From positions 568,996 to 626,495 of the forward strand of contig RPFO01000154.1 of assembly GCA_009746045.1 (NCBI GenBank): a stretch of DNA of 57,500 nt, given 5' to 3'. The notes beneath the pieces were generated by a model. The model was not told the origin of the DNA and ran no database searches. It was given only the letters and a program-made list of their open reading frames with translations. Made by a program: the position numbers and the translations under genes. Each line of letters starts with the position of its first letter. Positions within the stretch are counted from its first letter, which is position 1. Positions 46,085 to 56,903 of the stretch are shown one piece after another. Source of the DNA: Mesostigma viride. Its lineage: Eukaryota > Streptophyta > Mesostigmatophyceae > Mesostigmatales > Mesostigmataceae.

Positions 46085-49000
46085 ATGGGCGCAAAAGATA
46101 TGGAAGGCTCCAAAAAGAAAGCAGAGTCTTTTTCAGAAAAACTTGTAAGTGGTCTTCTTGCTTTGGAGCTTCGTCAGAACCTTTGGCGGGGTACCAAAAT
46201 ATTATTTCCTGCTTCTCTGGCAGGTTGAGGCAACAACAAGCTTGCGTAGATATGCCCGAGCCCGACAGCACGAGAACGAAGCATTCAAACTTGCTTGCCC
46301 TATCTTTTTGGTTTTCTTGCCACTAATTCCGCTACCTGTGCATTCTTCCATCTCATCGCCTGCAGGTTCGAAGGGAGTTGAAATTGCGAGACAAAGGCGT
46401 CGACGGCATCTGGTGCACGCTGCTCATCTTCCTGGACATCGCCGCCGGCTTATGGGGCTGTCATCAGATTGCGTACGAGCTCGTGGAGGAGATGCCATGG
46501 GGCGCACCAGGCCTACTCGTGGATAAACACGTGGCGGTAAGCGGCGCGTCTGGACATTCCGTGGCACTTCTTGCTTGGCGTCCTGCTCCCGCAAAGTTTT
46601 GTTGGGGAAGACTAATTTTCTGCGTGAAAAGTGAACGTCCGCGTTTGCAACACATTTGCCGCTCCTTCAAGAGATCCGACAATTGTTCCATGCCCATGGG
46701 CCCCATGCTCCTCTCGTCGAACAACACCGCCCCCCCCCCCAGAACTGCATAATATTATTGATGGCAGGCGTAACTAACAGGTGTGCGCTAGCCACTGAAC
46801 TCTTGGCAACCTTGTCGTACCAGGATATTTTATTAGAAAGGGTCTTATGTGGAAACATGAAAATATTAAGCGACCGTATCATCGCACACTGATGAAACCT
46901 GCGCTTGTGAAACCGCGCCAACCCCCCCCCCCCCCCCCTCCCCCCCCCCTCCCCTCCCCTCCCCCCAGGTCTTCCTCATCATCGGTCGGTTCGGTGGCCG
47001 CATCGTGACCGTCAACAGTGGCATCATCCTGCTGACGGGCTGCAGCTACCTGCTGACGTGGCTGCGCAGCACGCGCCTCGCCCGCTTCCTCCCCCTCGAC
47101 AACCTGATGCCCCACTGGCACCTCCGCTTGGCGGTCCTCACGGGCGCTGCTGCCGCGCTCCACACGATCGCCATCACCTGCCTGTACGCGAGCACGGCGC
47201 TGAACTGGAGCACGGGAGTGTGGAGCCTGTCGGCGCAGAGCGTCCAGGTCACGCAGGAGTTGGTCACGGGCATACTGCTTGTGGTTATTCTGGCGAGCAT
47301 GCTCACGCTGCCCTGGCAGCGGCGCAAGCACTTCAAGCTCTTCTGGGTGCATCACCTGGTGGGGATGGTGAGCAATGCCATGGGGTTGATACTATAACGA
47401 ATGCATGGCACTATAAGGCCTTCACGACCTCTGTTCCGCTTGTAGACTAGTCCTGCACTGGATGCCCTTTTTAAGTCAACGCTGCACTTCTTCTCTGATC
47501 ACTTTCATGTTTCTCTTTTTTCCCTAATGCTTTGCTTCTCAGCAGACCAGTTCTGTCTGTGTGTGCGTGTCCTCCCCTAATCCATCTCACCTGCGGCGTC
47601 CTGTGCGACACAATATGCCCAACCATCGTTGTAGCATGGTGGCGCATACCTCTAGCTCTGGCCCTGTTTGGGATCTGCTTGTCATCCGATTGACAGCACA
47701 GTGCATATGCTGAGCTACATTGCCGACTATGACGTTGCTGACTTGACCTAATCTACACCATGTGCTCCCATCCGGCACCCACATGCTCTCTCGCCGCACG
47801 CAGGCGCTGTACGTGGCCATCACCATCCTGCACGGCTGCTTCTACGGGCGCCCCATCACGTGGGCATTCCTTGCGCTGCCTATGATGCTGTACGCCGCCG
47901 ACCGATGCCTGCGCGTGCTCAAGGCTACTGCAGTGATCGATGGCGTCGCCACAGTGCGTTTCATGTGGAGGGATGACCATTGGTATTGTGATATGCTGTA
48001 GTACATCTCTGTGCACTGCTTTCATGGGAGATCCTACTCCCTACCCGTCTCTTCTCCACATATAAGGCTTGGCATTCCAGACTGTTTTGCAGTCGGCAGT
48101 TTATACTCTTTGGCATCAGGGCATAGGGTTCCAATGCAAGAGAACGCGGCGAGCCAGCCCCGAGGCGCAGCCAAGGCGATGCCCTCAGTCAAGGGATTGA
48201 GCGGGGGCCAAGGAGTCACAAACTCACAATGCAGTGACTGCGTGCAATTGAGCCAACTATCCGAGGAAAAAACAGTAACCTTTTGCAGCAACATGCTCTC
48301 TCCTCCCTCCCTCCCTCCCTCCCTCCCTCCTCCCTCCCTCCCTCCCTCCCTCCCTCCCTCCCTCCCTCCCTCCCTCCCTCCCTCCCTCCCTCCCTCCCTC
48401 CCTCCCTCCCTCCTCCCTCCCTCCCTCCCCCTCCCTCCCTCCTCCCTCCCTCCCTCCCTCCTCCCTCCCTCCCTCCCTCCCTCCCTCCCTCCCTCCCTCC
48501 TCCCTCCCTCCTCCCTCCTCCCTCCCTCCCTCCCTCCCTCCCTCCTCCCTCCCTCCCTCCCTCCCTCCCTCCCTCCCTCCCTCCCTCCCTCCCTCCCTCC
48601 TCCCTCCCTCCCTCCCTCCCTCCCTCCCTCCCTCCCTCCCTCCCTCCCTCCCTCCCTCCCTCCCTCCCTCCCTCCCCCCTCCCTCCCTCCCTCCCTCCCT
48701 CCCGCCTGCTTCGCCCCCCCCCCCCCCCCTCCCCCTTTTTAACACCCCTCCCCAATCCCCCCCCCCTTCCCTACCCCCCTGCCAACACCCCTCTCCCGCT
48801 TGTGACGTCTGCCAGATCCGCGCGCTGGACGGCGACATCATCTGCCTCGAGTTCCCCCGCCCGTTCGACTTCCACCCCGGCATGTATGCTCGCATCTGCG
48901 TGCCTCAGCTGTCGCCGTACGAGTTTCACCCCTTCACGATCGCCTCCTCCCCCATGGAGGACACCGCCCGCTTCTATATCAAGGCGCTGGGGGACTGGAC

Positions 49001-52000
49001 GCGGGCTCTGCTGGCGTTGGCAAAGCCGGTGCCCGCCGAGCCGATGGGACTAGCCACTGAAGGGGGAGATGCTCGTGGTGGGTGCTAGTCTCTTTGTGGG
49101 CTCCTCATGAGCTCTGGTCGTGGCAAAGTAGTAGTTAGCAGGCTCAAACAGAGGGGGGAGATGGTGCGTTCTGTCGTGTTACGATGCGAGTACGTGCCAT
49201 TGCGGCCCTCCATGGACTGCTTCCATGGTCAGTTGGCAAAGAGGCTATACATGGGCCTTTGTGTTTGATACGGTGACAACCTGGTGGGCAGCTCGGCCTA
49301 TGGCTTCTTTCCATTGTCGATTGTTGCAAAATACTAGCCTCCTGTGTCTGTTGTTTATACCATGGTGACCATGATACCAGGCACTCCTCTAGAATCATGC
49401 CAAGGGCATTGATGCGACATCTCATATATATGGACCCCTGTTTATTCCTATGGTCATGCATACGTTAATAGGATATCTTATGTATCTGGACACCTGTTTA
49501 TTCCTATGGTCATGCATACGTTAATAAGATATCTTATGTATCTGGACCCCTGTTTATTGCTATGGTCATGCATACGTTAATAAGACATCTTATGTATCTG
49601 GACCCCTGTTTATTGCTATGGTCATGCATACGTTAATAAGACATCTTATGTATCTGGACCCCTGTTTATTGCTATGGTCACGCATACGGTGATTTGTGAA
49701 CAGGCAACACGGCCCCAGTCGCATCCACCGCATTGCCACATCCCCAAACCCCTCCTCAAGTGCCACCTGGCGACCCAAACCCAATATCCAGCCCTCCGCC
49801 CGTCTCAGTGACCGTGAAGGTGACCGGCCCCTTTGGCGCGCCCGCACAGCACTTCTCCCAGTTCGCCAAAGTGGTGCTCGTCTCCACCGGAATCGGCGTC
49901 ACGCCCATGTCTGCCATCATCCGCGACCTCTTCTTTCGCCGCATGAGGCTGTACCGGGAGCTGGGGGAGGGGCTGCTGCGACGGATGCCAGTGGGCAGCA
50001 TGGTGACACAGGCTGTGGCAAACCATTTGCCAGCAAAGGGAGAGCCACATGCGGTGCCAGCGCCAGTATCAGGTTTGCCAGCAGCTGGGACGACATATGC
50101 CATGACAAGCTCATATTCGGGAAGTGCGACTCCCCCCACTCATGTCTCAGCCCCCATGCACCCCCTGGACGCGGGGTCACTGGACGCAATATCCACTGCT
50201 TCTACAGTGCCCACTGGACCCGGTTCCCACAATGCCATGACGGGCACGCCCAATGCCCTTAACGCGACGCTCCAAGGTGGGACGTTACCAGCACACCAAG
50301 ACGGGACTTTGGCAGCCCAGTCTTCTAATAGTCTACCCGTGGTGGGCGGGCACCTGGGCGGCACGTCCCAGGGACGTGATCCAGCCACCCAGGCGGACCC
50401 CGCTAGCCACGTGTCCATTGATCTGGCCCCTCGGAGCACGTCTGCCGCCTCGGTTCAAGACGCCGGCAGCCAACACGGCAGCGAAGCACTCCAAAACACT
50501 ATTATAAGTAAGGAGAGCGTTCTCACGGCCGCGGTGGCGTCCCTAGGCCGCCTCCCCACGCTCACCCGCCTCACCACTGGGCTGGGGGTGGACGTTGCCA
50601 GAGAGTCGGCCAACGTGACCCGGCTGTCCCCTTGGCTGTCCCTGTCCCACCTGGACGCCGAGGAGGCCTGCCAGGTGGCAGCGGAGGCCGCGGCGGCGAT
50701 GGAGAGGCAAGCGAGGGGGCAGGAGGAGGAGGGGGGGCGTGCTGGGAGCGCAAGTGGGGCTACTTGGAGAAGCGGTACAGGTCGCCAAGGGGTGCTAGGG
50801 GGGCAGCATGGAGACGTGCCGGATGCCATCGATAGTGTGGACGTGGTAGCAAAGATGCTGGGGGGCGGGGGAGAGGTGCAGGACCGTGGGGATGTCGTGA
50901 CGAGGGCCAGTAGCCAGGACAGCACCGGCGTGGGATATTACGGGGGGGGAGTGCATGTGGAGGTGCCCAAATCGGCTGCCAGCAGCACGGCGTCAGTTCA
51001 GATCGGGTGGGGAGAAAAAGGGCGATTCTCTCGAACGTCACGCTGGCGGGAGTGGGGTAGCAGCATCATGCAGGGCTGGCGGCCATGGTGGCCATGTGCA
51101 CGATCGGCCCGGGGGGATGATGTGGAGAAGAAGAGCAAGAGGAAGGGGGGGGAGACCCACACTAACCCCCAGCACGCGATGGAGTACAGGTTGCTGAACC
51201 GACTGGCGGAGTTTGAGCCCGCCGTGGCGGAGACGCGGTGGGAGAGGGTGCAGCTGTGGGCGGCCAAGATCATGATCCTGCTGCAGGTGCGGATAAGGGT
51301 TTGTTTTGCTCTACTGATGACGATCCTGCTGCATGTGAGAGTAAGGGTTTGTTTTTCTCTATTGATCATGATCCTGCTGCATGTGAAGGTAAGGGTGTGC
51401 ATTGCTCTATTGATTTTGATCCTGCTGCATGTGAGGGTAAGGGTGTGCATTGCTCTATTGATTTTAATCCTGCTGTAGGTGAGGATAATTATTATGAGAC
51501 TTAATTCGTGTTCTATGAATTGAGATGCTCTTGCAAATGAGGGCAGTGATGATCTGTTGCAGGTGAGATTAGGGCCATGCTGTAGGTGAGGGCATACAAA
51601 GTTGACCCTCATTCCATGTATGTTTTTCTTTTTCAATGCACGCTGGGGGCTGTTTTGCAGCCATGCATTGAACACTGAGGTGGCACGCACAGGTGACTGG
51701 CTCGTGAGGAGGATCCTGAGAAGACCCCTAAAGCAACTGGCTGCTTTAAACTGGGTCTCATGGCATGCATAGCTGGCCTGTTATGCCATTTGACTGCTAG
51801 AAGCATTCCAAGGACGGCCTATCCTGGCAGTGCTGCGGTTTGCTGATGTGATAGGATTGGCTACAATATGAGCCGGCTGTAATTACTGTTAATTACCTGT
51901 CTGATTGTCCCCTGCCACGGTATTCATTTTGACCCCGAATGCCAATGCTTGCTGAAACTATGATGCCTGCCTGCTGCGACCCACCCTAAACACGACAGCT

Positions 52001-55000
52001 GGGATGGGTGTCGCTATCGTGGATGTACGTCAGCCTCTTTGCCAGCTTTCTGCTGGCAGCCGGCATCATCGGCTTCGCCTTCATCGCCGACCTTTGGAGC
52101 TTCAGCGGCCGCGTGTACCAGATCGCCGCCATCAGCCTGGTCGCCATCAACGCGCCTGGCCTGCTGGCCAACCTGGTCATGACGGTCATTACCATGCGGG
52201 AAGAGATGCGCGCGGCGAACAATGTCAACCAGCACGATGGGCGGGGCGAGTCGCTGCTGAGGTCCCTGGTCTCGGGGAGGATGTATGTGGGGAGGTGTGT
52301 AATCGTGACAGACAAGTTACGGCACCTGATTTGTTCAATGAAATGTGGATTGACGCGCGCTGATTGCAGTGTGCCTGCTTAATTCTCCACGAGCATGTAT
52401 ACAGGTTCTAACTAACGACTGTGTGCGATACTCCAGCTGCTGGAATAAAGAGATGTTTTGACGTTGTTATCACCTGGGGCCCTTCTGTTTTTGCCTGCGG
52501 GCCCATAACAGAGGTCTCATGGTGACTGATGACAGAATTATTCCCCGCATTGTTCTGATGACTCCATTTTTTCCTGCCATGTTCTGATGACAGAATTTTT
52601 TCCCGCATGGCGCTCCAGTCTGGCACAGGTACCTCAATCACTCCTTTCCATCCATCCTGCAGTCTGTTTGATTGACGCGAGCCCGGTCCAACCCTCCCCA
52701 AAAATCCCCACCGCATCACTGTCCCATCCTGTACCCGACCCGTTGCATGCACGTGCAGGCTGCGCTTCCTCCTGGTCGTGCTGTCCACCCTGTTCCTGCT
52801 GGGGAGCCTAGGGATCATCGGCGCCGCGCTCGGAGGTGCCGTGTTTGACACCCCCTCGGGGCCGCCCCGGTGCCCCTGGTCGCTGCCCCAGGCCAGCCCC
52901 AACGGGACCACGGCCATCCCCTGTGGCGTGTGGGAGAACGACGCAGACTCCATCGCCAGCATCTTGTCGTTGGAGGCCGAGTGTGTGGGCAGAAGGCCCA
53001 ACTGGGAGCGTAACTATCGAGGGTACTTTGGCCGCGGTGCTGGCGTCGGCAACGGGAGTGGTCCCGGCTATAGTGGAGGAAATGGGGGCCAGGGTGGCCC
53101 TGGTGGTCCGGGTGGTCGGGGAAGGCCCAGGGCTCCTGCCTCGCCCACTGGGCCGCCCTACCCGGGCAATTCGCCAGCTGGCATGCCTCATCTGGGTGAG
53201 AATGGCCCAGGGACACCTGTTGGTGGTCCCCAGGCGGGCGGGCGCCGGTTGACGCAGCAGGCGTACGGCCCGTACGATTCCTTTTACGACTTCTGCGTGG
53301 GGACCAAGGGTGAGGTGGAGGTGGAGCCTAAGAGGGGTCAGGTGTGGTGCGACTATGGCGGGCTGATCCAGGACAAGCGCGCGCGGGGCAACTACCACGT
53401 CGCGTGGATCGTGTGGATCGTCCTCTTCTGCGCCATCGAGGTGCTGACTATCGCGCTGAGCCTTCGGCGCGTGTTCAGCACGACCACGCTGCAGACGCGG
53501 GAGGTGGACCTGGCCCACCTGCACACGCGGTGAGTGAGGCCATCGTTTTGCTGGGCGAGGAGTAACTTATTTTGTAGGACTCTACGCCCAAGCGTGAGCT
53601 GGCACCATAGAAAGTCAGGTCACCCTCGTACGTTGTGGCTCGATGCAGTTTACTTCTATACCAGCTCCATCGCTCGTGGCCCGTGCGGCTTAAGGAGTTT
53701 AACAGGTTGTTCTAGTTGATATGCAGAACGACAACAGGGTACTATTCTGCCCTGGCCTTGTCTGTGAAAGACACGGGTCCTCATGATCTTGGGTCCTTAA
53801 TTAGTAGTTAGATCTCATGACCTCGTATTATAAGGTTTATCATTCAGCTCTATGTGTCCTGACTTACTGTCGTCGCTTGTCCCGTCCTGTTCCCACAAAC
53901 GTCCCTCGCAGGACGCTGACAATGATCTGGGTGGGCCAAGACCTCACCGGATTCCACTGGTTCTTTGACAGCCTGCGGGACTTGGTGCATGACTGCTCCC
54001 TTGACGGCGCGATGTCGGACTTTCTGCGGTGCAAGATCTTCCTGACGCGCGTCAAGAAGGACGAACAGGTGGGCGAAGCGCTGCGGCAGGGACTGCCGCT
54101 TGTGCTTATATACTAATATCAAGGAGACAACCAGCGCAGGCCAGAAATTGTGCTTATATACTAATAGATCGGATCATGCTATACGATGAGGCTCGTCACT
54201 TAGGAGGCAGGGTCATGCAGTGTGCTCAGCTAATGAGGAGTCACGTTTCAAACGATTGGCCTAGTATCATCCGTATGGACAGCACACCCTAGACCTCATG
54301 GTGGGCACATATCTATCATCCCCCCATCGACCCCCCCAGCGCTTCCAAACAAATGGCTCTGGCTATGAATATGAGCTTTAAGTCAGCCCCCCTGCCATCG
54401 TCCTTTAATGCTCCCCTTGTTGACTGCGTCAACTTCACTACAACTGCAGGCCGCACTCCGTGCCTCTGTCGAGCTCCTGCCCTTCATCGAGGTCCACTTC
54501 GCCCGCCCTGACTGGGACCAGGTCATCTCGGACGAGCTGGTGGCCGGACGCCAGCGTTACAAGCGCATCGCCAGCATGTCATCATCCTCTTCCTCCACGT
54601 TGCGACGCGCACGCTCCCTCTCTGTGGGTGCGGCCTCAGCCCCCGCTCATCCCCCCGCTCGTGCTGCCACCAGCTGGCACAATTACCTCACGCTGTCGAG
54701 GAGTGATTTCAGGTTGAGCGGCAGCTCGCTGATGGTCTGCCCGCTCGCAGACACGCCACCGGTGAACGCGGAAGATGCGGTCATCATTTTCGACCCGGCC
54801 GCTGCACCTGCTGCGCCAACAGGTAACTTAATAAAATGGATTAACGTGCAATGTTAATAGCCATGTGTGTCAATTAGTAGAACTGCAGTCATTTAGAGCC
54901 CGTCTTCTATCAGGAGGACCATTATTGCCGTGGCCAGATCAAGTCATCAAGGCATTGAGCTTGCATAGTGCCCTGCCTCCTGTGCACTTAATCTTGATAG

Positions 55001-55693
55001 ATCGGACGCCATTAGATTGCACAGGTGCTGGCCGTCAACAATGGCCAAGCAGCCTGATACTGCCCCCCCCTCGATCATAGCTCATCCAACCCTTCCCAGT
55101 GCCTCTGCATCGCCTCCACTCCATTCATTACAGTGACCACTGACAGAACGCTTGTGTTCCAACTCTTGTGATAAAAGCTGAGTAATATATGCTCTCCTAT
55201 GCTCATCCTTGCGTATGCAGCCTTACATTGTTTTTCTCTGATTGCTTGACTGTGCACGGTCGTGCTATACATCACCGCAGATGTGCGCGTGGACGTGGTG
55301 CCCCAGGAGCCCCGCGACCAGAGCCTCCCTGCCACCACAGGGACAGAGGAATCCGGGGAAGATGGCCCAGCATCATTCACGAGAAGACTGCCGCAGCGGT
55401 CAGCCAGCACGAGCATCACTCATGACAAGGGCCCTGGTAGCATGCGGAGGGTCCTCACGCGGTCCAATAGTATCGCGGATCAACCGTTGGTACCCGCAGA
55501 GGCGGGCTTTGGCACGGTGGGGATTTTCTTTTGCGGCTCCCATGTGGTGAGCCAAGCCATTGCGGATGCCTGCTTGACGGCCGCGCAACGGCAGGTGACA
55601 GGCACCAAAGGCGACATGGAGCAAGGTGGCACGTCGGCGCGCGAGTGGCCTGTTCTACCAGAACACATTGTTTTCAGGAAGGAGAATTTCTAG
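46085..55693 (+). CDS. NADPH oxidase / ferric reductase-type flavocytochrome with a large four-helix insertion
   Basis: Transfers electrons from NADPH through FAD and two hemes across a membrane to oxygen or ferric iron. Exons 46085-46144, 46366-46536, 46969-47367, 47804-47953, 48816-49077, 49704-51286, 51999-52294, 52759-53529, 53912-54068, 54450-54822, 55281-55693 (TAG); all in phase, about 1,544 residues. Heme ligands: His128/His142 (HLRLAVLTGAAAALH) and His206/His220 (HLVGMALYVAITILH). FAD motif HPFTIASSP near 298. NADPH motif STGIGVTPMSAI near 408. The domain resumes far downstream with MIWVGQDLTGFHWF, FARPDWDQVI and VGIFFCGSHVVSQA, ending in FRKENF as in NOX. Between lie about 450 Ser/Thr/Gly-rich residues, two helices (exon 7), a third, a Gly/Pro-rich loop (GGNGGQGGPGGPGGRG), and a fourth. 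The 5' end is least certain: another small exon near 46225 is possible. Oxygen versus iron cannot be decided. Confidence 0.92.
48299..48705. repeat. (CCCT)n / (CCCTCC) pyrimidine tract
   Basis: About 400 bp of CCCT repeats with CCT slips, in the intron upstream of oxidoreductase exon 5; further C-rich sequence continues to the acceptor at 48815. Confidence 0.95.
49417..49695 (+). repeat. 56-bp tandem array close to an acceptor
   Basis: Five copies of a unit containing ggacccctgtttattgctat and catgcatacgttaataagac. The last copy ends about 15 bp before the acceptor of oxidoreductase exon 6 (exon starts 49704). Confidence 0.92.
51268..51515 (+). repeat. 48-bp tandem array carrying exon 6 end and donor
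   Basis: The native border is GATCCTGCTGCAG|GTGCGG at 51286. The unit (gatcctgctgca(g/t)gtgnggntaaggg...) recurs four more times in the intron. Because 48 is a multiple of three and no stop occurs in the first four units, intron retention would add 16-residue hydrophobic repeats. Decayed copies continue to about 51600. Confidence 0.92.
54100..54166 (+). mobile_element. 29-bp family A insertion flanked by an 18-19 bp target-site duplication
   Basis: ttgtgcttatatactaata occurs at 54100-54118 and 54148-54166. Between them (54119-54147) is tcaaggagacaaccagcgca followed by ggccagaaa, identical to the start of the repeat at 12529. It lies in the intron between oxidoreductase exons 9 and 10. Confidence 0.85.
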
Positions 55694-55739
55694 ATCTAAT
55701 TTATGTGCCTGCGTTGGGTTTTCCATGCATGCGAGATTA

Positions 55740-55825
55740 TCTAATTAATCAATATGCACGTGACTGTGCTTCACGTGGTTCGTGCGGCAATACAGAGCAT
55801 AAAGGAACTTTCAACCCCTAGAACC
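55740..55825 (-). mobile_element. Retroelement 3' end remnant, family B, inverted
   Basis: On the minus strand aggggttgaaagttccttta leads to a CACGTGAAGCACAGTCACGTG-like terminus and ttaattag, matching 13845-13905. It separates the oxidoreductase gene from the tRNA. Confidence 0.65.
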
Positions 55826-55923
55826 TAGGAAACCGACCCCTCGACCCCCCTGTCAAAGTTTGACCCCCGCCCTTTTCGTTGCATTTAAATTGAAATAAAT
55901 GCACAAAAATGGCTGCCCACCAG

Positions 55924-55996
55924 GTTCTAGTAGCTCAGTTGGTCAGAGCACTGGTCTTATGAGCCAGGAGTCGCGAGTTTGAGCCTCGCCAAGAAC
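55924..55996 (+). tRNA. tRNA with anticodon UAU (Ile, AUA codons)
   Basis: A full cloverleaf can be drawn: acceptor GTTCTAG/CAAGAAC (6 of 7 pairs), D arm GCTC/GAGC, anticodon stem CTGGT/GCCAG with loop CTTATGA, T arm GCGAG/CTCGC with loop TTTGAGC, discriminator A at 55997. The A box (TAGCTCAGTTGG) is good; the B box has GTTTGA instead of GTTCGA. A TTTT terminator lies near 56013. There is no intron. Some of the stems resemble tRNA-Met, so anticodon drift from CAU is a possibility. Confidence 0.85.
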
Positions 55997-55999
55997 ATC

Positions 56000-56398
56000 C
56001 CGCGCCGCCCCGTGTCCCTTTTCGAGTTTCGAGCCGCGGAGTCCGGTCACGTAATTTTGCAATGGCCCACTGACGCGTGTGCTGTCGTCCGTCACCTGCC
56101 CCCGCCCCTTGTCCTCCCGGCAGGCCTGGAGCGCGCCCTGATACTTTCGTGCGGCCGGGCCCGGACCGTCCGTACAATCCTGCCCTGGCAGCCACAAAAA
56201 AGTATGGCCGCGCCGTGGTCTGCAAATCTTCCGACGTTGGTGTCTGGCCAAGACGATAAAGGGAGGCCCGCGGGGGCGTGCCAGCACTTCTCACGCTTGC
56301 GTCGAGTCTCGCGCCTTTTACGCGTGGCTACGTCCCTTAAACAAAATTTGACGCACTGATGGCGCTGTGCCATGCCTCGAAGCCCCTGGTTTGCGTGA
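56000..56398. other. Unassigned, GC-rich stretch after the tRNA
   Basis: Open frames exist on both strands (for example 55979-56359 +) but none shows recognisable motifs. It may hold the promoter of the downstream frame. Confidence 0.35.
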
Positions 56399-56866
56399 CG
56401 AATTTCCACCAGGACTGCGCACGTGAAGCGGAAGCGGCCTTTCACGCTCCCGAACATCATCCGCAAAAGCAAGAAGGCCCGTCGAGCGGAGGTGGTCAGC
56501 AGGCCCACCAAATCCGCGCCCGTTTTTCCGGACACCCCCTCTCCTGAAGTTCGCAAGCCCTCGAGACGGGGCCAGGCGAAAGACGACAGCGCCCTGGAGG
56601 AGTGGCAAGAAACCCCCGCGGACGAATTGTCGAACAGCGCCATCTGCGCGCCGGAGTTGGGCATGTTCTCCCTGCTTCCTTGGAAGCTGTTCGGCAACAT
56701 CCTCAACCGTCTGGATTGCGTGTTTCTCTCGCGATTCTCGGACTGCAGCATGCATCACGCCGTGGCCGTGTCCACCGCCATGGGGCTGCAGGGCATCGAG
56801 TACTGTTTTTCGGGCTGTCCCAGGTGCCATTCCAGCCCCAGGCGCACAAAGCCCTGTGGGCTGTGA
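56399..56866 (+). CDS. Hypothetical basic protein, apparently intronless
   Basis: Open from after the stop at 56396 to the TGA at 56864-56866, about 155 codons. No ATG lies near the 5' end: the first plausible initiator is GTG 56423 (VKRKRPFTLPNIIRKSKKAR), so a non-AUG start, an upstream spliced exon (CAG at 56410-56412) or a sequence error must be invoked. The N-terminus is very basic (nuclear-localisation-like). The middle is Pro/Ser-rich. The C-terminal part (MFSLLPWKLFGNILNRLD) looks faintly like an F-box helix, followed by CFSGCPRC. The next frame starts 37 bp downstream after an AATAAA (56896). Function not recognised. Confidence 0.5.
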   Translation, partial: RISTRTAHVKRKRPFTLPNIIRKSKKARRAEVVSRPTKSAPVFPDTPSPEVRKPSRRGQAKDDSALEEWQETPADELSNSAICAPELGMFSLLPWKLFGNILNRLDCVFLSRFSDCSMHHAVAVSTAMGLQGIEYCFSGCPRCHSSPRRTKPCGL

Positions 56867-56903
56867 TATTTAATAATGTCACCCTATTTATGATCAATAA
56901 AGC

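Noticed and set aside
46210-46365. A possible extra oxidoreductase exon beginning VEATTSLRRYARARQHENEA
   Set aside because: It could follow exon 1 in phase, but the only donor giving the right phase leaves a 28-nt intron, which is too short; joining exon 1 directly to 46366 works without it.
48216-48895. PPSLPPSL / EGGREGGR open frames
   Set aside because: Translations of the CCCT tract in an oxidoreductase intron.
56092-56830. Minus-strand open frames of 170-219 codons opposite the last two genes
   Set aside because: No motifs; the plus-strand frames show a coherent layout (basic N-terminus, membrane anchor, AATAAA at the join).
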